Of a stretch of 64,000 nt of DNA, positions 17,473 through 25,279 are shown one piece after another. Location: positions 930,001 through 994,000 of the forward strand of contig NZ_JAHKSI010000001.1 in assembly GCF_019720915.1 (NCBI RefSeq). Reading direction: 5' to 3'. The position numbers were made by a program, and so were the translations under genes. The stretch comes from Alkalihalobacillus sp. TS-13. GTDB taxonomy: Bacteria; Bacillota; Bacilli; Bacillales; Fictibacillaceae. Under the pieces are notes generated by a model that saw nothing but the letters and a program-made list of their open reading frames with translations, was not told where the DNA came from and searched no databases. Numbering within the stretch: position 1 is the first letter of the stretch; every line of letters starts with the position of its first letter.

Positions 17473-18525
17473 ATGGCGAAAACAACACTGACATTAGAAA
17501 ATGTAGAACAAGCCGTATATGGCGGTACCATCCTAGGTGGAGGTGGGGGCGGTTGGATTCAAGCCGGCCTCCAGCAAGGAAAGCTCGCCCTAGAAGTTGG
17601 TACTGTCGACTTAATTACAGCAGATGAACTTGCGGATGATGACTATGTAACATGTGTTTCTCTTGTTGGCGCACCAGCTGCGAAGCAAAAATATGTGAAT
17701 GCCAAGCATTTTTTGGTAGCTCTTGAAATGCTTCAGAAAGCTTTCCCTAATCCTATAAAAGCTTTAATGACAAATGAAAATGGTGCCCAAACAACCGTGA
17801 ATGGTTGGCTGCAGGCAGCATTAACTGGACTGCCGGTCATTGATGCACCATGTAATGGCCGGGCTCACCCAACAGCCTCGATGGGTTCTCTAAATTTATC
17901 AGAAGTCGAGGATTATATTTCATATCAAGCGGCAGCTGGCGGAAAAGGAGAACGAGAAATTTCCGGGTTCGTCAGTGGGAAGCTAAATTATACCTCAAAT
18001 GTCATCCGTAATATGTCAATTCAAGCTGGTGGAATGGTTGGTGTCGCTCGGAACCCAGTAAAGAACAGCTATGTGAAAGAGCACGCAGCGGTAGGTGGGA
18101 TAAGTCATGCAATTTCTGTTGGGGAAGTCTTTTTAGATGAAAGAGATCCTATGAATAAAATTGAAGCTGTTGCGACAAAGCTTCAAGGTCGAGTTATTAA
18201 GGTAGGAAGAGTTAGAGACTTTTCCCTTGTTACAGATGGTGGATTTGATGTTGGCAAGCTATTTGTCGATGACCTTGAGCTAACGTTTTGGAATGAATAC
18301 ATGACCGCAGAAATTAACAGAGAACGAAAAGGCACATTTCCAGATCTGATCATGACTTTTGATGCTGGAACGGGTATCCCTGTAGTCAGTGCAGAAATTG
18401 AAAATGATCAGAAAATAGCGGTCATCTCAGTACCAAAAGAGCACCTATTACTAAGCTCAACGATGTCCAACCATGCACTTCTGAAGCCAGTAGAAGAAGT
18501 AATAAAAAAACCAATTTTACCATGA
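17473..18525 (+). CDS. DUF917 family protein (S-methyl-thiohydantoin desulfurase-like)
   Basis: A 350-residue cytoplasmic protein. The glycine-rich opening VYGGTILGGGGGGWIQAG and the DAPCNGRAHPTASMGSL segment are typical of DUF917. Members of this family have been linked to thiohydantoin breakdown in bacterial ergothioneine catabolism, and others sit beside hydantoinase-type genes. It starts 19 bp after the OPT gene with GAAGAGGAG as RBS and is followed closely by the DUF1177 gene. Role here: probably a hydrolytic step on a cyclic imide- or hydantoin-like compound, which is inference. Confidence 0.82.
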   Translation: MAKTTLTLENVEQAVYGGTILGGGGGGWIQAGLQQGKLALEVGTVDLITADELADDDYVTCVSLVGAPAAKQKYVNAKHFLVALEMLQKAFPNPIKALMTNENGAQTTVNGWLQAALTGLPVIDAPCNGRAHPTASMGSLNLSEVEDYISYQAAAGGKGEREISGFVSGKLNYTSNVIRNMSIQAGGMVGVARNPVKNSYVKEHAAVGGISHAISVGEVFLDERDPMNKIEAVATKLQGRVIKVGRVRDFSLVTDGGFDVGKLFVDDLELTFWNEYMTAEINRERKGTFPDLIMTFDAGTGIPVVSAEIENDQKIAVISVPKEHLLLSSTMSNHALLKPVEEVIKKPILP

Positions 18526-18538
18526 AAGGATGAATGAG

Positions 18539-19477
18539 ATGTCTTTAAAATATGCAATGCAAGCAGTTGAATTATTAGATGATGCAAAAATAAGTGGACA
18601 CCAAGTCATACAACAATTTGAAGGATTTGAGTTTGTTTCGGCATCGACAGAAACGGTACAAGGAGACAGAGGATCCACTGATTTTATTAAAATACTTATT
18701 AAAGGTGTCAATGGTAAAGCCTCAGGTGGCGATGCCAAAGCACTTGGTATCACCGGACGATTAGGGGGAATTGGAGCTCGTCCAAGCCGAATCGGTCTTG
18801 TATCTGATGCTGATGGGGCTGTATCCGCTTTAGCGATTGCTGCAAAACTAGCAAATATGTCCCAAAAAGGAGATCGCCTTGAAGGAGATGTATATATAAC
18901 GACACATATTTGCCCAAATGCACCAACAGAGCCACACGAACCGGTCGATTTTATGGGTTCACCGGTTGATATCTTCACGATGAATCAATATGAGGTGCTT
19001 CCTGAGATGGATGCGATACTATCCATTGATACAACAAAAGGGAATCGTATTATTAATCATAAGGGGATTGCCGTTTCTCCAACTGTGAAAGAAGGATTTG
19101 TCTTAAAATTCAGTGACGATCTGTTGCGTATTTTAGAAATGTCAACTGGAAAATTACCGGCAACTTTTACTGTTACAACGCAAGATATAACACCTTATGG
19201 AAATGATGTTTATCACATTAATTCGATTCTCCAGCCATCGGTCGCTACCAATGTACCTGTAGTTGGATTGGCAATTACAGCTGAATCTGCTGTACCTGGG
19301 TGTGGAACAGGTGCTAGTCATGAAGTAGATATTGCAGAAGCTGTTCGTTTTTCCATTGAAGTGGCAAAGGAGTTCACTGCAGGATCCGTAGCATTTTATG
19401 ATGAAAAGGAATTTAATCACCTTGTCCAGCTTTATGGTTCATTAAGTGTATTACAAACACTTGGAAAGGATGCATAG
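18539..19477 (+). CDS. DUF1177 family protein
   Basis: A 312-residue protein recognised as DUF1177 by its start MSLKYAMQAVELLDDAKISG and blocks such as GRLGGIGARPSRIGLVSDAD and HICPNAPTEPHEPVDFMGSP. The latter holds Cys, His and acidic residues that could bind a metal. No signal peptide or membrane segment is seen. The ATG at 18539 is chosen because AAAGGATGA precedes it at a proper distance; the in-frame ATG at 18530 overlaps that RBS. No biochemical function of the family is known to me. It sits between DUF917 and AroM genes with gaps of 13 and 5 bp. Confidence 0.82.
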   Translation: MSLKYAMQAVELLDDAKISGHQVIQQFEGFEFVSASTETVQGDRGSTDFIKILIKGVNGKASGGDAKALGITGRLGGIGARPSRIGLVSDADGAVSALAIAAKLANMSQKGDRLEGDVYITTHICPNAPTEPHEPVDFMGSPVDIFTMNQYEVLPEMDAILSIDTTKGNRIINHKGIAVSPTVKEGFVLKFSDDLLRILEMSTGKLPATFTVTTQDITPYGNDVYHINSILQPSVATNVPVVGLAITAESAVPGCGTGASHEVDIAEAVRFSIEVAKEFTAGSVAFYDEKEFNHLVQLYGSLSVLQTLGKDA

Positions 19478-19482
19478 GTGAT

Positions 19483-20139
19483 ATGGTGCAAAAGATTGGA
19501 CTAATTACAATAGGTCAATCTCCAAGGTCAGATATGACTCCTGAAATGGCACCTTTATTAGGTCAGGCAACCACATTAATTGAAGCAGGAGCACTCGATG
19601 AGTTATCCGAGGCGGAAATTGCAAAGTTAGCGCCAGGTAAGGATGAGGTTACTTATGTTTCACGGTTAAGAAATGGAACTAGTGCCAAGCTTTCGAAGCC
19701 AAAGCTGCTCCCTTACCTGCAGCAAAAATTGACGGAAGTTGAGGCTGTTGCATCCAACTCCATTATAGTATGTACGGGAAGCTTTCCGACGCTTAACCAT
19801 ACAAAACCGTTGCTTTTTCCGGATCAAATTTTAAAACATGTTGTCCAATCCGTTATCGGAAGTGGCAAGTTAGGACTAATTGTCCCATTGGAGGAGCAAA
19901 AAGCACAGTTAGTAGACAAGTGGGGAGATATCCCACTTGTTGTAGCAGCAGCTTCACCGTATGAGGAAACCGATTTTGAAGGACCTGCGCGAGAGCTGAA
20001 AGAAAAAGGAACAACATTATTTGTGCTTGATTGTATGGGATACACAGAAGCACATAAGCGAACGGTAAAAACTGCCACCGGTATTCCGACAATTTTATCA
20101 CGAAGTGTTGTTGCCCGAATTGCATCAGAGCTAGCATAA
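19483..20139 (+). CDS. AroM family protein
   Basis: A 218-residue AroM-family protein beginning MVQKIGLITIGQSPRSDMTPEM. It has two cysteines in racemase-like contexts: IIVCTGSFP (near residue 94) and LFVLDCMGYTEAH (near residue 183), suggesting an Asp/Glu-racemase-type fold. E. coli aroM lies beside aroL but has no settled function. The gene starts 5 bp after the DUF1177 gene and is followed by a terminator, so it may end the first transcript of the operon. Confidence 0.82.
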   Translation: MVQKIGLITIGQSPRSDMTPEMAPLLGQATTLIEAGALDELSEAEIAKLAPGKDEVTYVSRLRNGTSAKLSKPKLLPYLQQKLTEVEAVASNSIIVCTGSFPTLNHTKPLLFPDQILKHVVQSVIGSGKLGLIVPLEEQKAQLVDKWGDIPLVVAAASPYEETDFEGPARELKEKGTTLFVLDCMGYTEAHKRTVKTATGIPTILSRSVVARIASELA

Positions 20140-20164
20140 AAGAGCGCTTAGTCGCTCTTTCTTT
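20138..20164 (+). terminator. Terminator after the AroM gene
   Basis: AAAGAGCG/CGCTCTTT is an 8-bp stem followed by CTTT. The T run is short, so read-through into the following genes is likely. Confidence 0.65.
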
Positions 20165-20182
20165 GCTACCTCTTAGTTAGAG

Positions 20183-21076
20183 GTGAGTCTCATACAATTA
20201 ATTGCTTTATTACTATTAAGTACCCTTTGGGGTTCGACCTTTCTTTGGACGAAAATACTACTAGAAGAATTTAATCCAATAGCAATTGTCTTTTTTCGAT
20301 GTTTATTTGGTCTGTTCTTTTTACTACCAATTTTAATGAAGAAACGCCTATTACCTTGTATGAAACTATCACCATCCTTGATTGTGATCAGCTTTCTTGG
20401 TGCTACAGTACCATGGACATTAATGACGATGAGCTTGAACTATTTAGAAACAACGTTAACGGGGATCATCAATGCCCTCACACCGATTTTTGGAATGGTA
20501 CTTAGTATATTGATATTAAAAACTAGAGCAAAATATTTAGATTGGCTTAGTCTTTTTATAGGGTTTTTCGGGGTGTTTTTAATTTTTCTTATTAAAGGTG
20601 TAGCCTTAAAACCTTCCGAAATTGTCGGAACATTAATTTTTGTGATTTCTACTATTTGCTATTCTTTGACAGGTATTCTATCAACCAAATATCAAAAACA
20701 CACATCCCCTTATATAATGGCATATACAACTCTGCTTACAGCTACGGCTGTTTGCGGTATATTAACATTTTTTATTCATCCAAGCAGTTTTCATTATGTA
20801 ATTGATTTAAAGTACTTTAGTATTTTTGTCATTTTTGGAATGCTAAGTTCTGGTTATGGCTATGTTATTTTTTATTACTTAGTAGCCCAAGGTGGTCCTG
20901 TATATGCACTATTAACTACTTTCATCATGCCAATCGTTACGTTATTGTTGGGCTATTTTCTCCTAGATGAGAAGGTAACTGCTGACATGCTGGTAGGGTT
21001 GCTGTTTATTTTTACAGGTATTGGTTTAATGAATTACCAAAAACGAAAGGAGAAGTTGAAGCGTGTCACAACTTGA
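20183..21076 (+). CDS. EamA/DMT-family transporter
   Basis: A 297-residue membrane protein with ten predicted helices in two EamA halves. LLLLSTLWGSTFLWTKILLEEFNPI is the typical first helix, and a second repeat begins around residue 150. The family includes exporters and importers of amino acids and related metabolites. The only canonical start is GTG at 20183, which overlaps the best Shine-Dalgarno match (AGAGGTGA), so the start is uncertain. It ends inside the next gene (14-nt overlap). It may export a product or import a second substrate. Confidence 0.82.
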   Translation: MSLIQLIALLLLSTLWGSTFLWTKILLEEFNPIAIVFFRCLFGLFFLLPILMKKRLLPCMKLSPSLIVISFLGATVPWTLMTMSLNYLETTLTGIINALTPIFGMVLSILILKTRAKYLDWLSLFIGFFGVFLIFLIKGVALKPSEIVGTLIFVISTICYSLTGILSTKYQKHTSPYIMAYTTLLTATAVCGILTFFIHPSSFHYVIDLKYFSIFVIFGMLSSGYGYVIFYYLVAQGGPVYALLTTFIMPIVTLLLGYFLLDEKVTADMLVGLLFIFTGIGLMNYQKRKEKLKRVTT

Positions 21077-22013
21077 TACTTTTTTACCTATAGTAAACAA
21101 TCTCATGAAACAAAATGTGAATGCAGCTGGAAAGGAGCAAGTCGTAATTGTTGCGGATCTTGAGAAAGAAGCAATTGGTCGCCTAATGTTTGATAGCTTG
21201 TGTAAGCTCGGGTATCAAACAGATTTTGCTGTAATGCAAACGAGAAGACGATCTGGGGAGGAGCCACCACCAACAATTGCCGCTATAATGAAGGCCGCAC
21301 AAATTTGTTTTTGTATTTGTGAGCATTCGTTAACGCACACCAATGCTAGAAATGAAGCAAGTAAGGTCGGAACAAAAGTAATTACAATGCCTGGTATTAC
21401 AATGGATATGTTTACCGAGGGTGCAATGCAAGCAGATTATGCAAAGGTGGAGCAGCTTACATCAGCTTTTACAGAAAAACTCACTAACGGGGATACGATT
21501 AAAATTTACACTGGTCCCGAAAATGAGTACCTACTGCAAATAAATATAGCCAATCAAATGGGAATTAGCAGTCCTGGTATATTTAATGGCTGTGGTGCTT
21601 CTGGGAACCTTCCTTCTGGAGAGAGCTATATTGCCCCAATTTTAGAGAAATCGGTAGGGGAAATACTTATTGACGGGTCAATTGCTGGGATTGGGAAGGT
21701 TTCGGAGCCAGTTTTGCTTAAGGTTCGTGATGGCCGCCTTGAATCTGCAAGTGGTGAAAATGGGCAAAAGCTATTAAATCTACTTGGAGACGAAAACGGT
21801 AGATTACTAGCTGAGTTTGGAATAGGAACAAATGATAAAGCACGGGTAACCGGAAATATTCTAGAAGATGAAAAAGCCTATGGAACAATCCATGTCGCCC
21901 TCGGTTCAAACGTTACGTTTGGAGGAACAATCGATGCCGGCGTCCACTTAGACTGCGTAACTCTGCATCCAACAGTATGGATTGACGATGAACTTGTCGA
22001 ATTCGACAGGTGA
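21063..22013 (+). CDS. M29-type aminopeptidase homologue
   Basis: A 316-residue protein resembling the thermophilic aminopeptidase (AmpS/PepS, M29) superfamily. The usual metal-ligand contexts can be seen: GNLPSGESYIAP, LLAEFGIGTN, GTIHVALGSN and HLDCVT (Glu, Glu, His, His-x-Asp). The same superfamily includes the ring-cleaving 2,5-dihydroxypyridine dioxygenase NicX, so peptidase activity is not certain. It starts at GTG 21063 with AAAGGAG upstream and overlaps the transporter gene by 14 nt. It is shorter than classical M29 peptidases (about 400 residues). Confidence 0.72.
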   Translation: MSQLDTFLPIVNNLMKQNVNAAGKEQVVIVADLEKEAIGRLMFDSLCKLGYQTDFAVMQTRRRSGEEPPPTIAAIMKAAQICFCICEHSLTHTNARNEASKVGTKVITMPGITMDMFTEGAMQADYAKVEQLTSAFTEKLTNGDTIKIYTGPENEYLLQINIANQMGISSPGIFNGCGASGNLPSGESYIAPILEKSVGEILIDGSIAGIGKVSEPVLLKVRDGRLESASGENGQKLLNLLGDENGRLLAEFGIGTNDKARVTGNILEDEKAYGTIHVALGSNVTFGGTIDAGVHLDCVTLHPTVWIDDELVEFDR

Positions 22014-22068
22014 GAGGCACCATACGCAGGGATTTGTCCAAAAGACTGTATGGAAGGAGGAGCAAGGG

Positions 22069-22929
22069 ATGAGTAATGCTCTAATACGAAACAGAATGGC
22101 GCTTGAAGGGATTAAAGTTAGCGATAGTATATTTAATGGAACAATTGAGGTCCTTACGTCACATGAGTCAATCCGTGGATTTCAAAAAATACCGTTATCA
22201 GATGAAATGGTGGAGGCGATTATTACATCTGCAAGAAGTGCGCCAACATCCTCTAATTTACAGGCTTATAGTGTAATAGTAGTAAGGGAAAATGATAGGA
22301 AAAATAAACTAATGCATTATTCTGGAGATCAAAAGTTTATCGGGGAAGCTCCAGTCTTTCTAGTATTTTGTGCCGATATTTACCGTTTAAAGTATGTTAC
22401 AAAGCGTCAGGGCTACAATTTTGAGTCAGGAAGTCTTGAAATGTTTTTGTTAGCTGCGGTCGATGCTACCCTAGTGATGCAGAACGCATTAGTTGCCGCT
22501 GAATCATTAGGATTAGCGGCAGTACCAGTTGGGTCTATTCGTAATAATCCGGTAAAAGTAGCAGACGAACTTCGTTTGCCATCCGGTGTTTTTGCATTAG
22601 TTGGATTGGCTATTGGTTACGAAAAACAAGGAGTGCGCAGAGGAGTTAAGCCGCGTTTACCCAAACAGTGCACAGTCCATAACGAGGTCTATTCAACGGA
22701 GGAACTAGAAGAAGGTCTAGTTGAGTACGATCAGCAAATGATCTCCAGAAGGACCTATTATGGTAGACGGGTCTCAATTGCAGGTGAGCCTGAGCGCGAA
22801 GGTGTCGAATACGGTTGGTGCGAGCATACTGCCCGTCGTTGTACTAGCCCAGAAACAATAGCCGCCTCTGCAAGCTTAAGAAAAAATCTACGAGCAATTT
22901 TAATTTCGAGAGGTTTTTCATTTAAATAA
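22069..22929 (+). CDS. NfsA-like flavin-dependent nitroreductase
   Basis: A 286-residue nitroreductase-fold protein. The FMN-binding region SARSAPTSSNLQAYSVIVV, a central ALVAAESLGLAAVPVGSIRN block and the KPRLPKQCTVHNEVY extension are typical of NfsA/FRP-type NADPH:flavin or nitro reductases. The ATG at 22069 is chosen because AAGGAGG lies 8 nt upstream; the longer frame from 21982 overlaps the preceding gene and lacks an RBS. The C-terminus beyond about residue 250 is unusual, with several Cys and Arg. The physiological substrate is unknown. Confidence 0.82.
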   Translation: MSNALIRNRMALEGIKVSDSIFNGTIEVLTSHESIRGFQKIPLSDEMVEAIITSARSAPTSSNLQAYSVIVVRENDRKNKLMHYSGDQKFIGEAPVFLVFCADIYRLKYVTKRQGYNFESGSLEMFLLAAVDATLVMQNALVAAESLGLAAVPVGSIRNNPVKVADELRLPSGVFALVGLAIGYEKQGVRRGVKPRLPKQCTVHNEVYSTEELEEGLVEYDQQMISRRTYYGRRVSIAGEPEREGVEYGWCEHTARRCTSPETIAASASLRKNLRAILISRGFSFK

Positions 22930-22948
22930 GGAACGGGGGAAGCTTACT

Positions 22949-23485
22949 ATGGATACAATGGAAGCAATTAAAACGAGGCGAAGTGTCCGTTCATTTGAAG
23001 AGCGTCCTTTACCTAATGAAGTTTTTGATCATATAAATGAAGCAATTATGCATAGCCCATCGGGGAGTAATGCGCAAGAGTCACATTTTGTGATAGTGCA
23101 AGATCAAGAGCAAATTCGAAAGATTAAAAGATTTGCCCAAGGTATTTCTGGTAATCCGGCAGCTATTATTGTCCTTTGCTCGAATAAAAAAGAGGCGCTT
23201 GTCCGAGGTGGCATCGATACGGTAGAGGTTTTACGATTTGTGAATCTGGGTATTGTGGCAGCAAATATTATGTTAGTTGCACACTCAAACGGAATCGCCA
23301 ACTGTCCCGCTAGATCTTTTCATAAAGAATCGATCAAAACATTACTAGAGCTACCACAGGATGTTGAACCAGAATTGCTCATAAGCCTAGGCTATTCAGC
23401 TCAAACTCCCCGTCCGAAATCGATAAAACCATCAGAGGAGGTCATTTCCTATGACAAGTATGGACAACAACAGCCAAACACGTGA
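22949..23485 (+). CDS. Second nitroreductase-family protein
   Basis: A 178-residue, short nitroreductase-fold protein. It opens MDTMEAIKTRRSVRSFEERPL, the FMN phosphate-binding motif, and continues with HSPSGSNAQESHFVIVQD and a C-terminal LISLGYSAQTPRPKSIKPSEEV. It lies 19 bp after the first nitroreductase, with GGGGGAAG as RBS, and overlaps the next gene by 35 nt. Two different nitroreductases in one operon suggest two reductive or oxidative flavin steps, or a heteromeric enzyme. Both ideas are inference. Confidence 0.82.
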   Translation: MDTMEAIKTRRSVRSFEERPLPNEVFDHINEAIMHSPSGSNAQESHFVIVQDQEQIRKIKRFAQGISGNPAAIIVLCSNKKEALVRGGIDTVEVLRFVNLGIVAANIMLVAHSNGIANCPARSFHKESIKTLLELPQDVEPELLISLGYSAQTPRPKSIKPSEEVISYDKYGQQQPNT

Positions 23486-23765
23486 AAGGAAGGAACACTT
23501 GCTTAACTTCGTGGGATATGTGTTAACGAGCACCAAAGGGTTATATCGAGAACCTCATAGCTACGGACCAATACGAATGATAGACTCTCTTGAGAAGTCA
23601 CTGATTTTATTGAAAGAGCTCGGCTTGAATGACGAATCGGTTGATAAGATTCTGGTATCGATACGAGAAAATAGATGGAAGGCAATGTCCGATCCAGAAG
23701 GATTTGCCAATGCGATTGATGATTCCATTCGGGAACTAGTTCAGATAACTGTTGGAGAAAAATAG
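23451..23765 (+). CDS. DUF6092-like small protein
   Basis: A 104-residue protein starting MTSMDNNSQTRERKEHLLNF, with LTSTKGLYREPHSYGPIRMIDSLEKS and IRENRWKAMSDPEGFANAID. It resembles the DUF6092 family, which often lies near such catabolic genes. It is all-helical in appearance with no membrane segment. AGGAGGT lies about 9 nt before the ATG. The 35-nt overlap with the nitroreductase gene makes translational coupling likely and suggests a partner or accessory role. It is the last intact gene of the operon. Confidence 0.65.
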   Translation: MTSMDNNSQTRERKEHLLNFVGYVLTSTKGLYREPHSYGPIRMIDSLEKSLILLKELGLNDESVDKILVSIRENRWKAMSDPEGFANAIDDSIRELVQITVGEK

Positions 23766-23864
23766 TTGAGGTGATGGGATGTGGTGGGGGCAGTATAGGT
23801 TTACATATGATTGGCGTCGCTAGGTTCACTGATCTGTGTTTGTAGTGCGTAGTGCGGAAATAAC

Positions 23865-24061
23865 TGGCATGGCCGTTACGTTCTTGATGAATGGGTTCCG
23901 GTAGGACTGGTCGGTAAAATTCTTGTAAAAGATGATGGCACTTGTGAAGTCAATGGCTACTGTAAGCCGAATGGCGGAAGGCATTGCAACGAAAGCGAGT
24001 CAAGGGTACCGCGTTATGGAACGAACCGGCCCAAATCAATGTATGACTCTTAAGAGATAAA
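23865..24061 (+). pseudogene. Phage-type peptidase G2 C-terminal fragment, frameshifted
   Basis: One frame reads DEWVPVGLVGKILVKDDGTC then EVNGYCKPN. After a shift near 23972 the next frame continues EGIATKASQGYRVMERTGPN to a stop at 24059. Joined, these match the end of the peptidase G2 autoproteolytic domain found in Bacillus phage tail and appendage proteins. The rest of the gene is absent. This is a prophage scar directly after the catabolic operon. Confidence 0.7.
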
Positions 24062-24579
24062 AGGCTGATTTTGTGCCGATTGAGATTGAAAAAAGATAAA
24101 TTGTTTTGAAAACAAGATTCGATAAATCTTAATCTCAAACTCCAAAATTGTCCATTAATACAACTTAATCCCATGATTCAAACCACTATTAATAATGAAC
24201 CACTATAAAAACTTAAGAAATCTAGAGAAATCCAAAGATTATCCTTTCTTAATAGAGGGAGTTTAATTGAACAAGGGATTGGATGTATTGGAATGTTTCG
24301 TGATAATGATGGGATGTAAAAAAGAAAAAAACGGTGGGATATAATGGGTAAATTTTTGCTCATATTGGATGGTTATTTATGCCGGTCCTTTGTATATTTT
24401 TTGTTTAAATTTAGTATCCATTATAAAAAAGGTTTTTAATGAAGAGCCTCCAGTCAGGAATGTTGAAAGAAGTTTAAGGAATTGGCATGACACAATTAGT
24501 GAGCTATCTACAACACGGCGCAAATGATTTTGACCAAAGGGATTATCTATTAAAGGGATTAAATTGGAGGGAATAGAAA
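24062..24579. other. Gap with decayed sequence only
   Basis: No intact gene is recognised. A frame at about 24369-24534 (MVIYAGPLYIFCLNLVSIIK, then FNEEPPVRNVERSLRNWHD) looks protein-like but has no RBS and is preceded by a stop, so it is probably the tail of a broken gene. Confidence 0.35.
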
Positions 24580-25074
24580 ATGGATGTAAAGACACTTTTG
24601 TTACAACAATGGGCAAGCTGCTTAGATGAAGAAGACTGGTTTCCACCACTTGAAAAAGTGCTAGAGGATATTACTTTTGAACAGGCAATTTGGAAACCAG
24701 CTGATGGGGCAATGAATTCCATTTGGGAATTAGTTTGTCATTTACTTTTCTATGAAAAGAGATTTCTGATGCGATTTCTTGGTGAAACAGCGAATGAACC
24801 ACAGGCAGAAAATAATGAATCTACATTTCGATTGCCAACTGAGACGTTAGAAAATTGGAAGGAAACAAAACAAGAATACTTTTATGTTCATCGTGAACTT
24901 GGAAAAATACTAGAAAAATCAGAACATGAAGATTTGTATAGACAGATCCCAGGAGAAGATAATTCATTAGTGCTTGAACTGAAGAGCTTAGCAATACACG
25001 ACGCATATCATATTGGGCAAATTGTATTCCTTAGTAAAATACAAGGAGCTTGGCCAGGGAAACGCAGCTTTTAA
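24580..25074 (+). CDS. DinB-like family protein
   Basis: A 164-residue four-helix-bundle protein of the DinB/YfiT type. Three histidines of the usual metal site can be seen: one in WELVCHLLFYEKRF and two in LAIHDAYHIGQIVFLSK. Members are often thiol-dependent transferases or damage-inducible proteins; the substrate here is unknown. TTGGAGGGAA provides a good RBS. The gene stands alone. Confidence 0.82.
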   Translation: MDVKTLLLQQWASCLDEEDWFPPLEKVLEDITFEQAIWKPADGAMNSIWELVCHLLFYEKRFLMRFLGETANEPQAENNESTFRLPTETLENWKETKQEYFYVHRELGKILEKSEHEDLYRQIPGEDNSLVLELKSLAIHDAYHIGQIVFLSKIQGAWPGKRSF

Positions 25075-25279
25075 AAAGGCTTCATTAGCTTTACAGTAAT
25101 AGGCAAAAGAACTTCTAAATATCGAAGTTCCTTTGATTTTCAACAATATTATTTAACATAGCATTTAAAATGGTTCGTTTATTATATTATCGAGGTATTA
25201 GAGAGTACATTAGAAAATGGTTTTTTGTGATTAGGTGTTGGCTGGGTTCTAATATTCATCTGAATGATTATAACTTACA

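Noticed and set aside
18517-18978. Long minus-strand frame opposite DUF1177
   Set aside because: Antisense to a recognised family gene with conserved blocks; Pro/Ser-rich shadow composition and no start signal.
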